In this document: positions 28,594-37,678 of the stretch, piece by piece
Layout of the letters: each line of letters begins with the position of its first letter
Position numbering within the stretch: position 1 is the stretch's first letter
Origin: Verrucomicrobiota bacterium
GTDB taxonomy: Bacteria; Verrucomicrobiota; Kiritimatiellia; SS1-B-03-39; UBA6053
DNA length: 64,000 bases
Reading direction: 5' to 3'
Assembly (NCBI GenBank): GCA_020831625.1
Contig: JAFIGD010000016.1
Location: forward strand, 1-64,000
The notes under the pieces: model-generated
Databases searched by the model: none
The model's input: the letters and a program-made list of their open reading frames with translations, nothing else
What the model was told of the DNA's origin: nothing
Made by a program: the position numbers and the translations under genes

Positions 28594-31119
28594 TTACGGT
28601 TTTTCGGGCCAGTTGTGTTTGGGGTAGCGGCCTTTGAGGTCTTTGCGGACGAGTTGGTAAGCCCCGGTCCAGAAATTGGCGAGGTCTTCGGTGAGGGCGC
28701 AGGGGCGGTTGTTGGGGGCGAGAAACTCAATGCGGCAGGGCACGGCCCCGGCGGCAACGGTCGGCGCGGCGGTCATGCCGAAGAAGTCCTGCAGTTTCGA
28801 GGAGACGGTGGGGGGCGCGCCCTCCTCGTAGCGGACGCGGGCGCGGCGGCCGCCGGGGAGGTCGATGCGCTCGGGGGCGTGTTCGGCGACGAGCTGCCGC
28901 TGCATGGGGGAAAGCCAGTTTTCGATATGGCAGCGGACATCAAGGGATTTGACGTCTTTGCGGGTCCGGCAGGCGGAGAGCATGTGTTCCAGGAGGATGG
29001 CGCGGTCTTCGGGCTGGATGGGGGGGAGTTCCCAGTCGGGCCGCCAGGCGGCGAGGCAGTTGAGGCGGATGATCCAGCGGTCCACGCTTTCGTCCCAGCC
29101 GGGGAGGGGCACGGTCCCGGCGTTGACGGCCCCGGTGAGGAGCCGGCCCGCATCCTCGTCGCTCACCTCATGGCTGATGCGGCTTTCGAGGATGAGATCG
29201 CCGAACTGTGCGCGGGTTTCGCGGAGGAGGCGCTTGCTTTGTTCGTCGTAGCGGACCTCGTTGGTTTCGTGAAAATGTTCCGGCCAGAAGTCTTTGAGCC
29301 AGGTTTCTTCGATTTGTGTGACTCCGAGGAGAATGGGGACCTTGCTGCGCGCAAGGTCGCGGATTTCGGCGGCAACCAGGAGCCGGGCGTTTTGGCAAAC
29401 GCTGTCGGCATCGAGTTCCGCGACGCGGCCGTCGACGAGATCGCAGCGGCGGGTTTCGGGGGAACGGCGGAGGGCAAGGCGGTCGGCAAAAGCGACGGCG
29501 ATACATTTGCGCAGGGCGGTTTCGGGGCTGTCGCCCTGGTTATCCTCCGCGCGTTTGTCGCCGATGCGGGTGAACTGTCGGGCGGTCTGCACCGCCTGTC
29601 GGGCGGAAACGGCGTGGAGGCCGATGTCATCGCAGAATCCCCGGTCGAAGCGCTGGTGGGCGGCGGCGGTGACGGCGTGCACCTGCTGGATGAGGTCGGA
29701 GGTTCCCTCCCCGCCGAAGAGTTCCTGACGAAGCTGTCGCTGTTTGGATCCGACTTTATGGAGAAAAACGGGGCGTCCCTGAAGAATGCCGGCGATGAGG
29801 GCTGCGGGTTCGTGCACGCCGCGGGCCTCGGCCTCGAGCATGAGGCGGGCGATGCGGGGATGGGCGGGGTATTCAAGCATTTGCCTGCCCATCGGGGTGA
29901 TCGCCCCCTGTTTGCTCAGCGCTCCGAGATCGTGGAGGAAGGCTTCGGTGCGTCGGAGCACCGACTCCTCGGGAGGATCGGGGAGGGCGAGGGTGTTCCA
30001 GTCACTGACCCCCAGGGCGCGCAGGGTGAGGACGGCCTCGCTGAGATCGACGCGGTGAATTTCCGGGGTTTCGCGCGGGGGGCGGCGGGTGTGGCCGGCC
30101 TGCGTCCAGAGGCGGACGCATTGACCCGGCGCGGTGCGGCCGGCTCGTCCGGCGCGCTGATCGGCGGAGGCCTGGCTGATCGGCTCTATGTCGAGCTGAT
30201 CAACGCCCCGGGCGGGATCAAAGCGGGCGATGCGGGAGAGACCGCTGTCGATGACCGCGCGGACGCCGTCGATGGTGAGCGAGGTTTCGGCGATGTTGGT
30301 GGCGACGATAATGCGGCGGCGGGGTGAGGGGGCGAGGGCGCGGTCCTGATCCTCGGGGGACAGGTCGCCGTGGAGCGGGAGCAGGTCGGTGGTTTTGCCG
30401 ATGTCCCGGCGGCGGAGGGCTTCGAGGGTGCGGTCGATTTCGTAGCGGCCGGGCATGAAGATCAGCATGTCGCCGTCGGTGCGGGCGGCGAGGGACTGGG
30501 CGGCGTTGGCGGCGGAGTCCCAGATGTCGGTGCCGGAGGCGCGGGGATCGCGGTCGAGGTAATGGATGTCGACGGGGAAGGTGCGGCCTTCAGAGGACAG
30601 CAGGGCGGCGTCGGGGAGGAAGGCCTGGAGCGGATCGGTGTCGAGGGTGGCGGACATCAGGAGAATGCGCAGCTCCGGGCGTGAGGAGGCCTGAAGGCTC
30701 AGGGCCTGCGCGAGGCTGAGATCTCCGTAGAGATGGCGTTCGTGGAATTCGTCGAACACCAGACAGCCGATGTGGGGCAGTTCGGGTTCCCGCAGCCATT
30801 CGCGGAGCAAAATGCCTTCAGTGACATAGCGGATGCGGGTTTTGGAGGAGGCGCGGCGGTCGAGGCGGACCTGGTAGCCAATTTCATCGCCCAGGGCGGT
30901 CCCGCGCTCGTGGGCCACCCGGCGGGCCAGCATTTTCGCGGCGATGCGGCGTGGCTGCATGACCACAATCTGGCGGGATTCCGGGATCAGGCCGGCATCC
31001 AGAATCATTTGCGGCACCTGCGTGGATTTGCCGGATCCGGTGGGGGCCTGGAGGATGATCCGGGGGGTGGTTTGCAGGCGGGCGGTCAATTCGGATTGAA
31101 TGTCGTGAATGGGAAGCAT
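28594..31119 (-). CDS. hrpB: ATP-dependent RNA helicase HrpB
   Basis: DEAH-type helicase of 841 residues. Motif I is APTGSGKSTQVP (about 25-36), motif II is DEFH in VFDEFHERHLYGD, motif III is LMSATLD, motif VI is QRAGRAGRTAPG, and the HrpB-specific C-terminal domain ends in RYPKHNWPEKP. DEFH instead of DEAH is characteristic of HrpB. The ATG at 31119 is chosen because LPIHDIQSEL is the normal beginning; an ATG at 31137 is a close alternative. The stop codon sits 8 bases from the CTTAAT repeat. Confidence 0.93.
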   Translation of the reverse strand: MLPIHDIQSELTARLQTTPRIILQAPTGSGKSTQVPQMILDAGLIPESRQIVVMQPRRIAAKMLARRVAHERGTALGDEIGYQVRLDRRASSKTRIRYVTEGILLREWLREPELPHIGCLVFDEFHERHLYGDLSLAQALSLQASSRPELRILLMSATLDTDPLQAFLPDAALLSSEGRTFPVDIHYLDRDPRASGTDIWDSAANAAQSLAARTDGDMLIFMPGRYEIDRTLEALRRRDIGKTTDLLPLHGDLSPEDQDRALAPSPRRRIIVATNIAETSLTIDGVRAVIDSGLSRIARFDPARGVDQLDIEPISQASADQRAGRAGRTAPGQCVRLWTQAGHTRRPPRETPEIHRVDLSEAVLTLRALGVSDWNTLALPDPPEESVLRRTEAFLHDLGALSKQGAITPMGRQMLEYPAHPRIARLMLEAEARGVHEPAALIAGILQGRPVFLHKVGSKQRQLRQELFGGEGTSDLIQQVHAVTAAAHQRFDRGFCDDIGLHAVSARQAVQTARQFTRIGDKRAEDNQGDSPETALRKCIAVAFADRLALRRSPETRRCDLVDGRVAELDADSVCQNARLLVAAEIRDLARSKVPILLGVTQIEETWLKDFWPEHFHETNEVRYDEQSKRLLRETRAQFGDLILESRISHEVSDEDAGRLLTGAVNAGTVPLPGWDESVDRWIIRLNCLAAWRPDWELPPIQPEDRAILLEHMLSACRTRKDVKSLDVRCHIENWLSPMQRQLVAEHAPERIDLPGGRRARVRYEEGAPPTVSSKLQDFFGMTAAPTVAAGAVPCRIEFLAPNNRPCALTEDLANFWTGAYQLVRKDLKGRYPKHNWPEKP

Positions 31120-31239
31120 GGCTGTTTCTTCTATCATGAAATCATGAAAAGAGGGATTCCTTTCTCGACGCGGGGCGGTTTTTTTGTCAGGTGCGCTGGT
31201 GATTTTTCCGAACACAATGCTAACGAAAACCCAATCCAT

Positions 31240-32919
31240 ATGAAAATTCTGTTTACGGCGCTCGAGATTCTGGGCAGTCTGGGAATGTTTTTATTCGGCA
31301 TGAAAATTATGTCGGAATCGCTGCAAAGACTTTCGGGGGAACGCCTGCGGGGCATCATGCACGCGATGACCGGGAACCGGTTTTCGGGGCTGACGACGGG
31401 GTTTACGGTGACCTGCCTGGTGCAGAGTTCCTCCGCGTCCACGGTGATGATTGTGAGTTTTGTGAATGCGGGACTGCTGACGCTGTTTGGTGCGATTGGC
31501 ATGATTCTGGGGGCGAATCTGGGCACGACCACCACCTTTTGGATTATTTCGATTCTGGGCTTTAAATTCAGTATTTCCGCGATCGCACTGCCGATGATCG
31601 GGGTGGCGCTGCCGCTGATTTTCTCCCGCAAGCCGCGAACGAAGGACTGCGGGGAATTCATGATCGGGTTCGGTCTGTTGTTTTTGGGGCTGATGTTTTT
31701 GAAGGATTCGGTGCCGGATATCCAGAACAATCCCGAGGCGCTGGAGTTTATCACCAGTTTCACTGGAAAAGGGATCTTTTCGGTGATCAGTTTCATCCTT
31801 TTCGGGGCGATTTTGACGGTTCTGGTGCAATCCTCCTCGGTGGCGGGGGCGATCACGTTGACGATGGCGTACAAGGGATGGATTGATTACCCGAGCGCCT
31901 GCGCGATTATTTTGGGTGAAAACATCGGCACCACCATTACCGCGAACCTCGCCGCCATCGGCGGAAACGCCAACGCCAAGCGCGCGGCCCGGGCGCATTT
32001 GATTTTCAACCTGATCGGGGTGAGCTGGGCGATTGTTCTGTTCAATCCGCTTTCGGAGTTGATTCTGCTGATGGTGGGGCCCCGCGACACCGGGCCGAAT
32101 TCGCTGCCGATTTTGATGGCGGCGTTTCATACCACGTTTAACCTGATCAATATCGGGCTGGTGATCGGGTTTGTGAAGCAGCTGGAGCGGCTGGTGGTGC
32201 GTTTGGTGAAAGAACCGGAGGGGCCGGGGCTGCTGGCGCCGCAGAAGAGTCCGCACATGACCTATGAGTCGGCGATGATTCCGCACACTGGCGAGTTGAA
32301 CATCGCTGAAGCGGAACGGGATGTGGACCGGATGGGGTCCATCACCCGGGAATTGCTGATGCTGTTTACCGATCTGTTTGAGAATGGCGGCGAGGACATG
32401 CCCTCGTTGGTGCTCAAAGCGAAACAGTTGGAGCAGGAAAGTGATATCCTTTCCTTTGAAACCACCGCCTATCTGCTGCGGTGTTCCTCCTCGGGGCTGA
32501 GCGAGGCGACCCTGGGGCGGATCGCGTCACTGTTGCGCGTGGTCGCGGAACTGGAGGAGGTGTGCGACAGCGGATACCGTCTGGTGATGATGGCGGAGCG
32601 GAAACACCGTAAGAACCGGGTGCTGCCGCCGGAGACCCTGGGGCAGGTCCGCGAGTTCTCCAATATCATTCTCCAGTTCATGGATTTCTACAGCTCCCGT
32701 CTGCGCGGTCCGGTGAATGCGACCGATATGGAAACGGCCTATCAACTGGAGAAATTCATCGATTCGTTCCGCAAGCGGCTGCGCAAGGATTCGATGAACC
32801 GGATGCAGTTGAGCGGCGACGCGGTGAAGGCGGAAATGCTCTACGTGGATATTCTCAATAATATGGAGAGCATCGGAAACCATTCGATCAATATCCTTCA
32901 GGCGCTGCGGCACGCCTGA
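31240..32919 (+). CDS. Na/Pi cotransporter family protein (NptA/YjbB-like) with PhoU-like tail
   Basis: A 559-residue inner-membrane protein. The transport domain has the two inverted QSSS repeats, LVQSSSASTVMIVSF and LVQSSSVAGAITLTMAY, plus GANLGTTTTFWI and GENIGTTITANLAA, the standard SLC34-like pattern. From about residue 340 a helical PhoU-like domain follows (MGSITRELLMLFTDLF onward). It probably moves phosphate with sodium. The ATG at 31240-31242 gives the usual N-terminus. It diverges from hrpB with a 120-base gap. Confidence 0.92.
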   Translation: MKILFTALEILGSLGMFLFGMKIMSESLQRLSGERLRGIMHAMTGNRFSGLTTGFTVTCLVQSSSASTVMIVSFVNAGLLTLFGAIGMILGANLGTTTTFWIISILGFKFSISAIALPMIGVALPLIFSRKPRTKDCGEFMIGFGLLFLGLMFLKDSVPDIQNNPEALEFITSFTGKGIFSVISFILFGAILTVLVQSSSVAGAITLTMAYKGWIDYPSACAIILGENIGTTITANLAAIGGNANAKRAARAHLIFNLIGVSWAIVLFNPLSELILLMVGPRDTGPNSLPILMAAFHTTFNLINIGLVIGFVKQLERLVVRLVKEPEGPGLLAPQKSPHMTYESAMIPHTGELNIAEAERDVDRMGSITRELLMLFTDLFENGGEDMPSLVLKAKQLEQESDILSFETTAYLLRCSSSGLSEATLGRIASLLRVVAELEEVCDSGYRLVMMAERKHRKNRVLPPETLGQVREFSNIILQFMDFYSSRLRGPVNATDMETAYQLEKFIDSFRKRLRKDSMNRMQLSGDAVKAEMLYVDILNNMESIGNHSINILQALRHA

Positions 32920-32934
32920 TTCTGAGGGGAATCC

Positions 32935-33103
32935 AACGGATGGCTTGCGCCGGACAACGGATGAAGACAGGGAGACCACGGAATGAAGACCACGGATGAA
33001 TACGGGGAAAGAACCACAGATAGCCTTGCCGGACCACGGATGTCCGTTTCTTAATCTTAATCGTAATCTTAATCTTAATCTTAATCTTAATCTTAATCGT
33101 AAT
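32935..33103 (+). repeat. Composite intergenic repeat, copy C
   Basis: The core GCTTGCGCCGGACAACGGAT is at 32943-32962. Several CCACGGATG-like words follow, then a degenerate second core (GCCTTGCCGGACCACGGAT, 33023-33041). Nine hexamers run from 33050 to 33103, seven CTTAAT and two CGTAAT. The layout matches copy B: core, spacer, second core, hexamers. It fills the gap after the Na/Pi gene. Confidence 0.9.
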
Positions 33104-33149
33104 CGCTTCCGATTAAAAGAGCTTTACGCAGGCTGTTTTCAGGGCGGGC

Positions 33150-33177
33150 TTGCATACGGATTTCGGCGTGGTATAGA
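33150..33177 (+). promoter_or_regulatory. Promoter upstream of the rhomboid-like gene
   Basis: TTGCAT (33150-33155) and TATAGA (33172-33177) are spaced 16 bases. The ATG begins 8 bases after the -10 hexamer, so the transcript would have almost no leader. It follows the hexamer repeat. Confidence 0.5.
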
Positions 33178-33184
33178 GTGAACC

Positions 33185-33958
33185 ATGTCACTTCTAGATC
33201 GTTTAGAGCGTGTGTTTGGTCGGTTCACCTTGCCGAATCTGTTGCCGATTTTGCTGATGGGCCAGGTGTTGGTGTATCTGTTTCTGGCCACGGGCGCGGT
33301 GGAGACGTATCAGTTGTTGTTGAACGCGGGGATGATGATGGAGGGCCAGGTCTGGCGGGCGGTGACGTTTATGCTGCTGCCGTTGAGCGACAGTCCGATC
33401 TGGTTCGCGCTGGGGGTGTACATTACCTGGCTGATGGGTTCGGCGCTGGAAAAGCAGTGGGGCGAAGTCCGGTTCGCGCTCTATCTGTCGACCGGATGGT
33501 TTCTGACGGTGGTGTCATCGTTCATTTTTCCGGGCGCGGTGTTCGGGAATCAGTTTATCATGGGGCTCTTCACCCTTGGGTTCGCGAAGCTGTATCCGGA
33601 TTTTGAGTTTTTGATGTTCTTCATTATTCCGATGAAAGTGAAATACATCGGCTGGATCACCTGGGGGATGTACGCAATGGCGTTTTTGGGCGGGCCGTGG
33701 CCGGTGCGGGCGATGGTGCTCAGCGCGACAGCGGCCTGGCTGCTCTTTTTCGGCGGCGAGGTGGCGCGGACGGCGGAAAGCAGGAAGCGGAAGACCGCGT
33801 TCACCCGGCAGGCCAAAATGAACGAGCGGATTCCCATGCACACCTGTGAAAAATGCGGGAAAACCAATTTGAGTCATCCGCAGATTGATTTCCGGTATCA
33901 GGGCGGCCGCTGTTATTGTGAATCGTATTTATCGAAAGGAGTGTGTGAGGATGTGTAA
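33185..33958 (+). CDS. Rhomboid-like membrane protein without the catalytic GxSG, with Cys-rich tail
   Basis: A 257-residue protein with about six membrane helices and the rhomboid/derlin-like WRAVTFMLLPL motif in loop 1. Where active rhomboids have G-x-S-G, this protein has GNQFIMGLF, so it should not cleave peptides. The C-terminal 40 residues form a probable zinc-binding tail (TCEKCGK, then RCYCES and a last Cys). The downstream oligopeptide-binding gene starts inside the end of this gene (8-base overlap). The family is DUF1751/TMEM115-like at best; function is unknown. Confidence 0.65.
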   Translation: MSLLDRLERVFGRFTLPNLLPILLMGQVLVYLFLATGAVETYQLLLNAGMMMEGQVWRAVTFMLLPLSDSPIWFALGVYITWLMGSALEKQWGEVRFALYLSTGWFLTVVSSFIFPGAVFGNQFIMGLFTLGFAKLYPDFEFLMFFIIPMKVKYIGWITWGMYAMAFLGGPWPVRAMVLSATAAWLLFFGGEVARTAESRKRKTAFTRQAKMNERIPMHTCEKCGKTNLSHPQIDFRYQGGRCYCESYLSKGVCEDV

Positions 33959-35567
33959 GCTTTTCGTTTTTTTGGGAATTTTGAGTGCGCTGGCGGCCGG
34001 CCCGGTGTCGGCGCGGACGCGGGTGGCCCAGGGAAACCGCGAGGGGATTCTGCATTTGGGCAACGGCAGTGAGCTGGAGAGTCTGGATCCGCATCTCACC
34101 ACCGGGGTCCCGGAATACAATGTGATCAGTGCGTTGCTGGAGGGGTTGATCCGCGAGGATGCGGAGACGCTGGAGCCGGTGCCGGGCGTGGCGGAACGCT
34201 GGACGGTTTCGGAGGACGGGCGGGTCTACCGCTTTTATCTGCGGGAAAACGCCCGCTGGTCCAACGGCGATCCCGTGACCGCGGATGATTTCGTCTACAG
34301 TTTCCGCCGGATTCTTTCGCCCCGGCTGGGTGCGCCGTATGCCTATATGCTGCACGGGATCGAAAATGCGCGGGCCTACAACGCCGGGGAGCTGGAGGAT
34401 GTGAACGCGGTGGGGGTGAAGGCGGAGGACGCGCGCACGCTGGTGGTGACGCTGGAGAAACCGGCCCCGTATTTCATCCGCATGCTGAATCATTATTCAT
34501 TTTATCCGGTTCATCCCCCCACCGTCGAGGCGCACGGCGGGGCGCATGACCGCACCAACCGCTGGGCGCGGCCGGAGCACTATGTCGGCAACGGACCGTT
34601 CACGCTGACATCCTGGCGGCTGAATCAGTCGCTGAGGGTTGATAAAAATCCGCGTTATTGGAACGCGGACGCGGTGCGCCTGAACGGGATGGTTTTTTAT
34701 CCGGTGGAGGATCAGCAGGCGGAGGAGCGGATGTTCCGGAGCGGGGGGCTGCACAAAACCGACGGGGTGCCGCTTGCCCGGGTCGAACGCTACCGCCGCA
34801 CAAACGATCCGGCCTTTGTTTCGCATCCGTATCTGACCACCTATTATTACCTGATCAACACCACCCGGGAGCCGTTTGACGATGTCCGGGTGCGCCGGGC
34901 GCTGGCTCTGGCCCTGAACCGGGAGGCGATCACTGAACGGGTGCTGCGGGCGGGAGAGGCTCCGGCGCTGTGGTTCACTCCCCGGGGCACAGGGGGCTTT
35001 GAGCCCTCGCAGGCGCTGGGGGAGGATGTCGCCGAGGCCCGGCGGCTGCTGGCCGAGGCGGGTTTCCCGGAAGGGCGGGGCTTCCCGCGCTTCACGCTTT
35101 TGTACAACACCCGCGAGTCCCATCGGCTGATTGCCCAGGTGGTGCAACAGATGTGGCGGGAGAATCTGGGCATTGAATGCGAACTGGTGAATCAGGAATG
35201 GCAGGTCTACATGGTCTCGCGGCGCAATTTGGAGTTTGATATTGCCCGCGCCGGCTGGGCGGGGGATTACGCGGATCCGCACAATTTTCTGGATCTGCAC
35301 CTGAGCACCAGCGGGAACAATCACACCGGCTGGTTCGATCCGGAATACGACGATCTGATTCACCGGGCCTCGGGCCTGCGGGACACGGCAGAACGTTTCG
35401 CGCTGTACGATCAGGCCGAAGCCGTTCTGCTCCGCGATATGCCGTTGATTCCTCTGTATTGGTACACCCGCACCTATTTGTTGCATCCCTCGGTCCGCGG
35501 CCTGACGCCCAATCCGCTGGCCCGGCGCGATTACACCGCGATATGGCTTGAGGGGAGTGACGAATGA
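33951..35567 (+). CDS. Oligopeptide ABC transporter substrate-binding protein, OppA-like (copy 1)
   Basis: A 538-residue periplasmic solute-binding protein of family 5 (SBP_bac_5). The signal peptide ends at PVSA and lacks a lipobox. Landmarks include ESLDPHLTTG, VYRFYLRENARWSNGDPVTA, a central YVGNGPFTLTSWR, and RRALALALNREAI. AAGGAG lies 11 bases before the ATG at 33951. The last codons (SDE, stop) lie inside the heptamer array at 35551-35711. It is paralogous to the next gene. No opp permease or ATPase genes are adjacent. Confidence 0.92.
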   Translation: MCKLFVFLGILSALAAGPVSARTRVAQGNREGILHLGNGSELESLDPHLTTGVPEYNVISALLEGLIREDAETLEPVPGVAERWTVSEDGRVYRFYLRENARWSNGDPVTADDFVYSFRRILSPRLGAPYAYMLHGIENARAYNAGELEDVNAVGVKAEDARTLVVTLEKPAPYFIRMLNHYSFYPVHPPTVEAHGGAHDRTNRWARPEHYVGNGPFTLTSWRLNQSLRVDKNPRYWNADAVRLNGMVFYPVEDQQAEERMFRSGGLHKTDGVPLARVERYRRTNDPAFVSHPYLTTYYYLINTTREPFDDVRVRRALALALNREAITERVLRAGEAPALWFTPRGTGGFEPSQALGEDVAEARRLLAEAGFPEGRGFPRFTLLYNTRESHRLIAQVVQQMWRENLGIECELVNQEWQVYMVSRRNLEFDIARAGWAGDYADPHNFLDLHLSTSGNNHTGWFDPEYDDLIHRASGLRDTAERFALYDQAEAVLLRDMPLIPLYWYTRTYLLHPSVRGLTPNPLARRDYTAIWLEGSDE

Positions 35568-35711
35568 CGAATGTGGAGTGACGAATGACGAATGGGGAGT
35601 GACGAATGGGGAGTGACGAGTGACGAATGACGAATGAGGAATGGGGAGTGACGAGTGACGAGTGACGAATGACGAGTGACGAGTGACGAATGACGAATGA
35701 CGAATGGGGAG
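35551..35711. repeat. Heptamer tandem array (TGACGAR family), copy 2
   Basis: Twenty-three in-phase 7-base units (161 bases), mostly TGACGAA or TGACGAG, with TGGGGAG, TGAGGAA and TGTGGAG variants. It begins inside the oligopeptide-binding gene and supplies its TGA stop. Read on the minus strand it gives an open, meaningless heptapeptide repeat (LVTRHSS). No spacers of other sequence occur, so it is not a CRISPR array. The rest of the gap to 35786 holds nothing recognisable. Confidence 0.95.
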
Positions 35712-35786
35712 TGACCCGTCATAACCCCATAAAACGATCCCACCTCAACAGATGCTCACCGGAGCAGATCGAAAAAATGACAAGAT

Positions 35787-37409
35787 ATGAATTTGATTAA
35801 ACGATTTAGAATAGAACGGCTGGCATTAGCCGGTCTCTGTATGGCTATGGCCTTTTCGGGCTGCGGGCGGCGGGAGCGGCTGACCCGGGCGGACGCGGCG
35901 CGGGCGGAGGGGGTGTTGCTGCGCGGAAACGGTCAGGATCCGGACAGCCTGGACCCGCATTTGGCGACCCTGGTGAGCGCCGGCAATGTCTTGTTCAATG
36001 TGTTTGAAGGACTGGTCCGGTTTCACGCGGAGACGCTGGAGCCGGAACCGGCGATGGCCGAGTCCTGGGAGATTTCGGAGGACGGACTGGAGGCGGTTTT
36101 CCAGTTGCGCGAAGCGAGATGGTCGAACGGCGATCCGGTCCGCGCCTCGGATTTCGTCTTTGCCTGGCGGCGGATGCTGCATCCGGATCTGGCGGCGGCG
36201 TATGCATACATGCTCTATCCACTGGCGAACGCCCGCGAGGTGAACACGGGGGAGTTGCCGCCCGACGCGCTGGGCGTGGAGGCAGTCGATGAACGGACCC
36301 TGCGGGTGACCCTGCACCGTCCGGTTCCCTATTTGTTGTCGTTACTGGCTCATTGGACCTGGTTTCCGCTGCATGAGGAGAGTTTGGCGAACCTGGGCGC
36401 GGTGACGGACCGGACCGTTCTCTGGACCCGGCCGGAAACCATGGTGGTGAACGGTCCGTTCCGCCTGAAAACCTGGCGGCCGGAACGGGAGCTGGTTCTG
36501 GAGCGAAACGAGCAATATTGGGATGCGGATTCGGTTCGGCTTAACGGCGCTGTTTTCCTGCCGTACAGCGATCCCACCACGGAGGAGCGGGCCTTCCGGA
36601 GCGGAGGACTGCATGTGACCTATACGCTGCCGCGTCAGCGCCTGAACCATTACCGGGATCAAGACGGCGGTGTGCTGCGGATTGATCTGAATCTGGAGTC
36701 GGTGGGCTGGGTGGTGAATGTGCGGCGGCCGGATCTCGACCGGGTGGACATGCGCCGGGCTCTGAGTTTGGCGCTGGACCGCGGCGCGATTGCGGAGCGG
36801 GTTCTGGGCGGAACCCGGGAACCGGCGTTCAGCCACGTGCCCCCCGGCACCGGCGGGCACCGTTTGGAGGGCGGGCTGCGGGAGGATTTGGCGGAAGCGA
36901 AAGCCCTGCTGGAGGGGATTGGGTTTTCGGAGGAACGGCCGGTCCGTGAACTGGAAATGATTCTGCCGAACCGTGCCGACTGGGTGCGGGTGGCGGAAGT
37001 GATGCGGGAGCAATGGGCGCGGGCCGGTATTCCGGTCGTGATCAACAGCATGGAACGCAGCACCTACTTCGCCCGCAGGCGTGAAGGGGCGTTTGATCTC
37101 TGCTTTTTGGGGTGGGTTGGGGACTATCCGGATCCGACAACCTTCTTAAGCCTGTGGCTCAGCGATGCCGGCAACAATCTTTCCGGATGGAGCTCCGGGG
37201 AATATGACGCCCTGTTGGATGCCTCGGCCAGAAATCCCGATGCCCGTGCCCAAATCCTCCGCGACGCGGAAACGCTGCTCCTGGAGGAACTCCCGGTGAT
37301 TCCCCTTGTGTTCGGGGCGTCTCTTTACCTGCTGGATCCCACAGTCCAGGGGTGGCACACAAACCTGCTCAACCACCACCCCCTGCGGGCGGTGTGGTTT
37401 CAGGAATGA
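35787..37409 (+). CDS. Oligopeptide ABC transporter substrate-binding lipoprotein, OppA-like (copy 2)
   Basis: A 540-residue family-5 solute-binding lipoprotein. The lipobox FSGC places the lipidated Cys near residue 27. It shares with copy 1 the PDSLDPHLATLV start, the ARWSNGDPV strand, VNGPFRLKTWRPE and MRRALSLALDRGAI. Copy 1 is a soluble form and this one is membrane-tethered. The pair probably arose by duplication. Another opp unit begins at the right edge of the window, 26 kb away. Confidence 0.92.
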   Translation: MNLIKRFRIERLALAGLCMAMAFSGCGRRERLTRADAARAEGVLLRGNGQDPDSLDPHLATLVSAGNVLFNVFEGLVRFHAETLEPEPAMAESWEISEDGLEAVFQLREARWSNGDPVRASDFVFAWRRMLHPDLAAAYAYMLYPLANAREVNTGELPPDALGVEAVDERTLRVTLHRPVPYLLSLLAHWTWFPLHEESLANLGAVTDRTVLWTRPETMVVNGPFRLKTWRPERELVLERNEQYWDADSVRLNGAVFLPYSDPTTEERAFRSGGLHVTYTLPRQRLNHYRDQDGGVLRIDLNLESVGWVVNVRRPDLDRVDMRRALSLALDRGAIAERVLGGTREPAFSHVPPGTGGHRLEGGLREDLAEAKALLEGIGFSEERPVRELEMILPNRADWVRVAEVMREQWARAGIPVVINSMERSTYFARRREGAFDLCFLGWVGDYPDPTTFLSLWLSDAGNNLSGWSSGEYDALLDASARNPDARAQILRDAETLLLEELPVIPLVFGASLYLLDPTVQGWHTNLLNHHPLRAVWFQE

Positions 37410-37535
37410 CTGTCTGCTGCAAATCTTACTGCCTTTCCGGCGCACAAGTCCTCATCGTAATCCTGACGCGGATTTCATCCACAACCCTATTTCGTGGAAC
37501 TCAATGTGACAGGAGACGCAGCGTCATCTCCCCGG

Positions 37536-37678
37536 ATCGCGACGGCTTTGGGGCAGGTGGAAGGGAAGACCACGGATGCAGACCCCGGATCGTGCCGGCT
37601 TTGGGACAGAGGGAAGGGAAGACCCCGGATGCAGACCCCGGATCGTGCCGGCTTTGGGGCAGGGGGGCGGGAAGATTA
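37536..37678. repeat. 53-base tandem repeat upstream of mreB
   Basis: Two full 53-base units (37536-37588 and 37589-37641) and a partial third (37642 to about 37678). Each unit begins ATCG, contains CGGCTTTGGG and ends in GATGCAGACCCCGG. It contains CACGGATG words similar to the composite repeats. The gap 37410-37809 has no supported gene. Confidence 0.9.

Noticed and set aside
35551-35711. Possible CRISPR array
   Set aside because: The units are directly adjacent 7-mers with no unique spacers, and no cas gene is present.
35531-35743. 70-residue minus-strand frame with LVTRHSS-type repeats
   Set aside because: It is only the translation of the stop-free heptamer array; it has no start context or conserved content.
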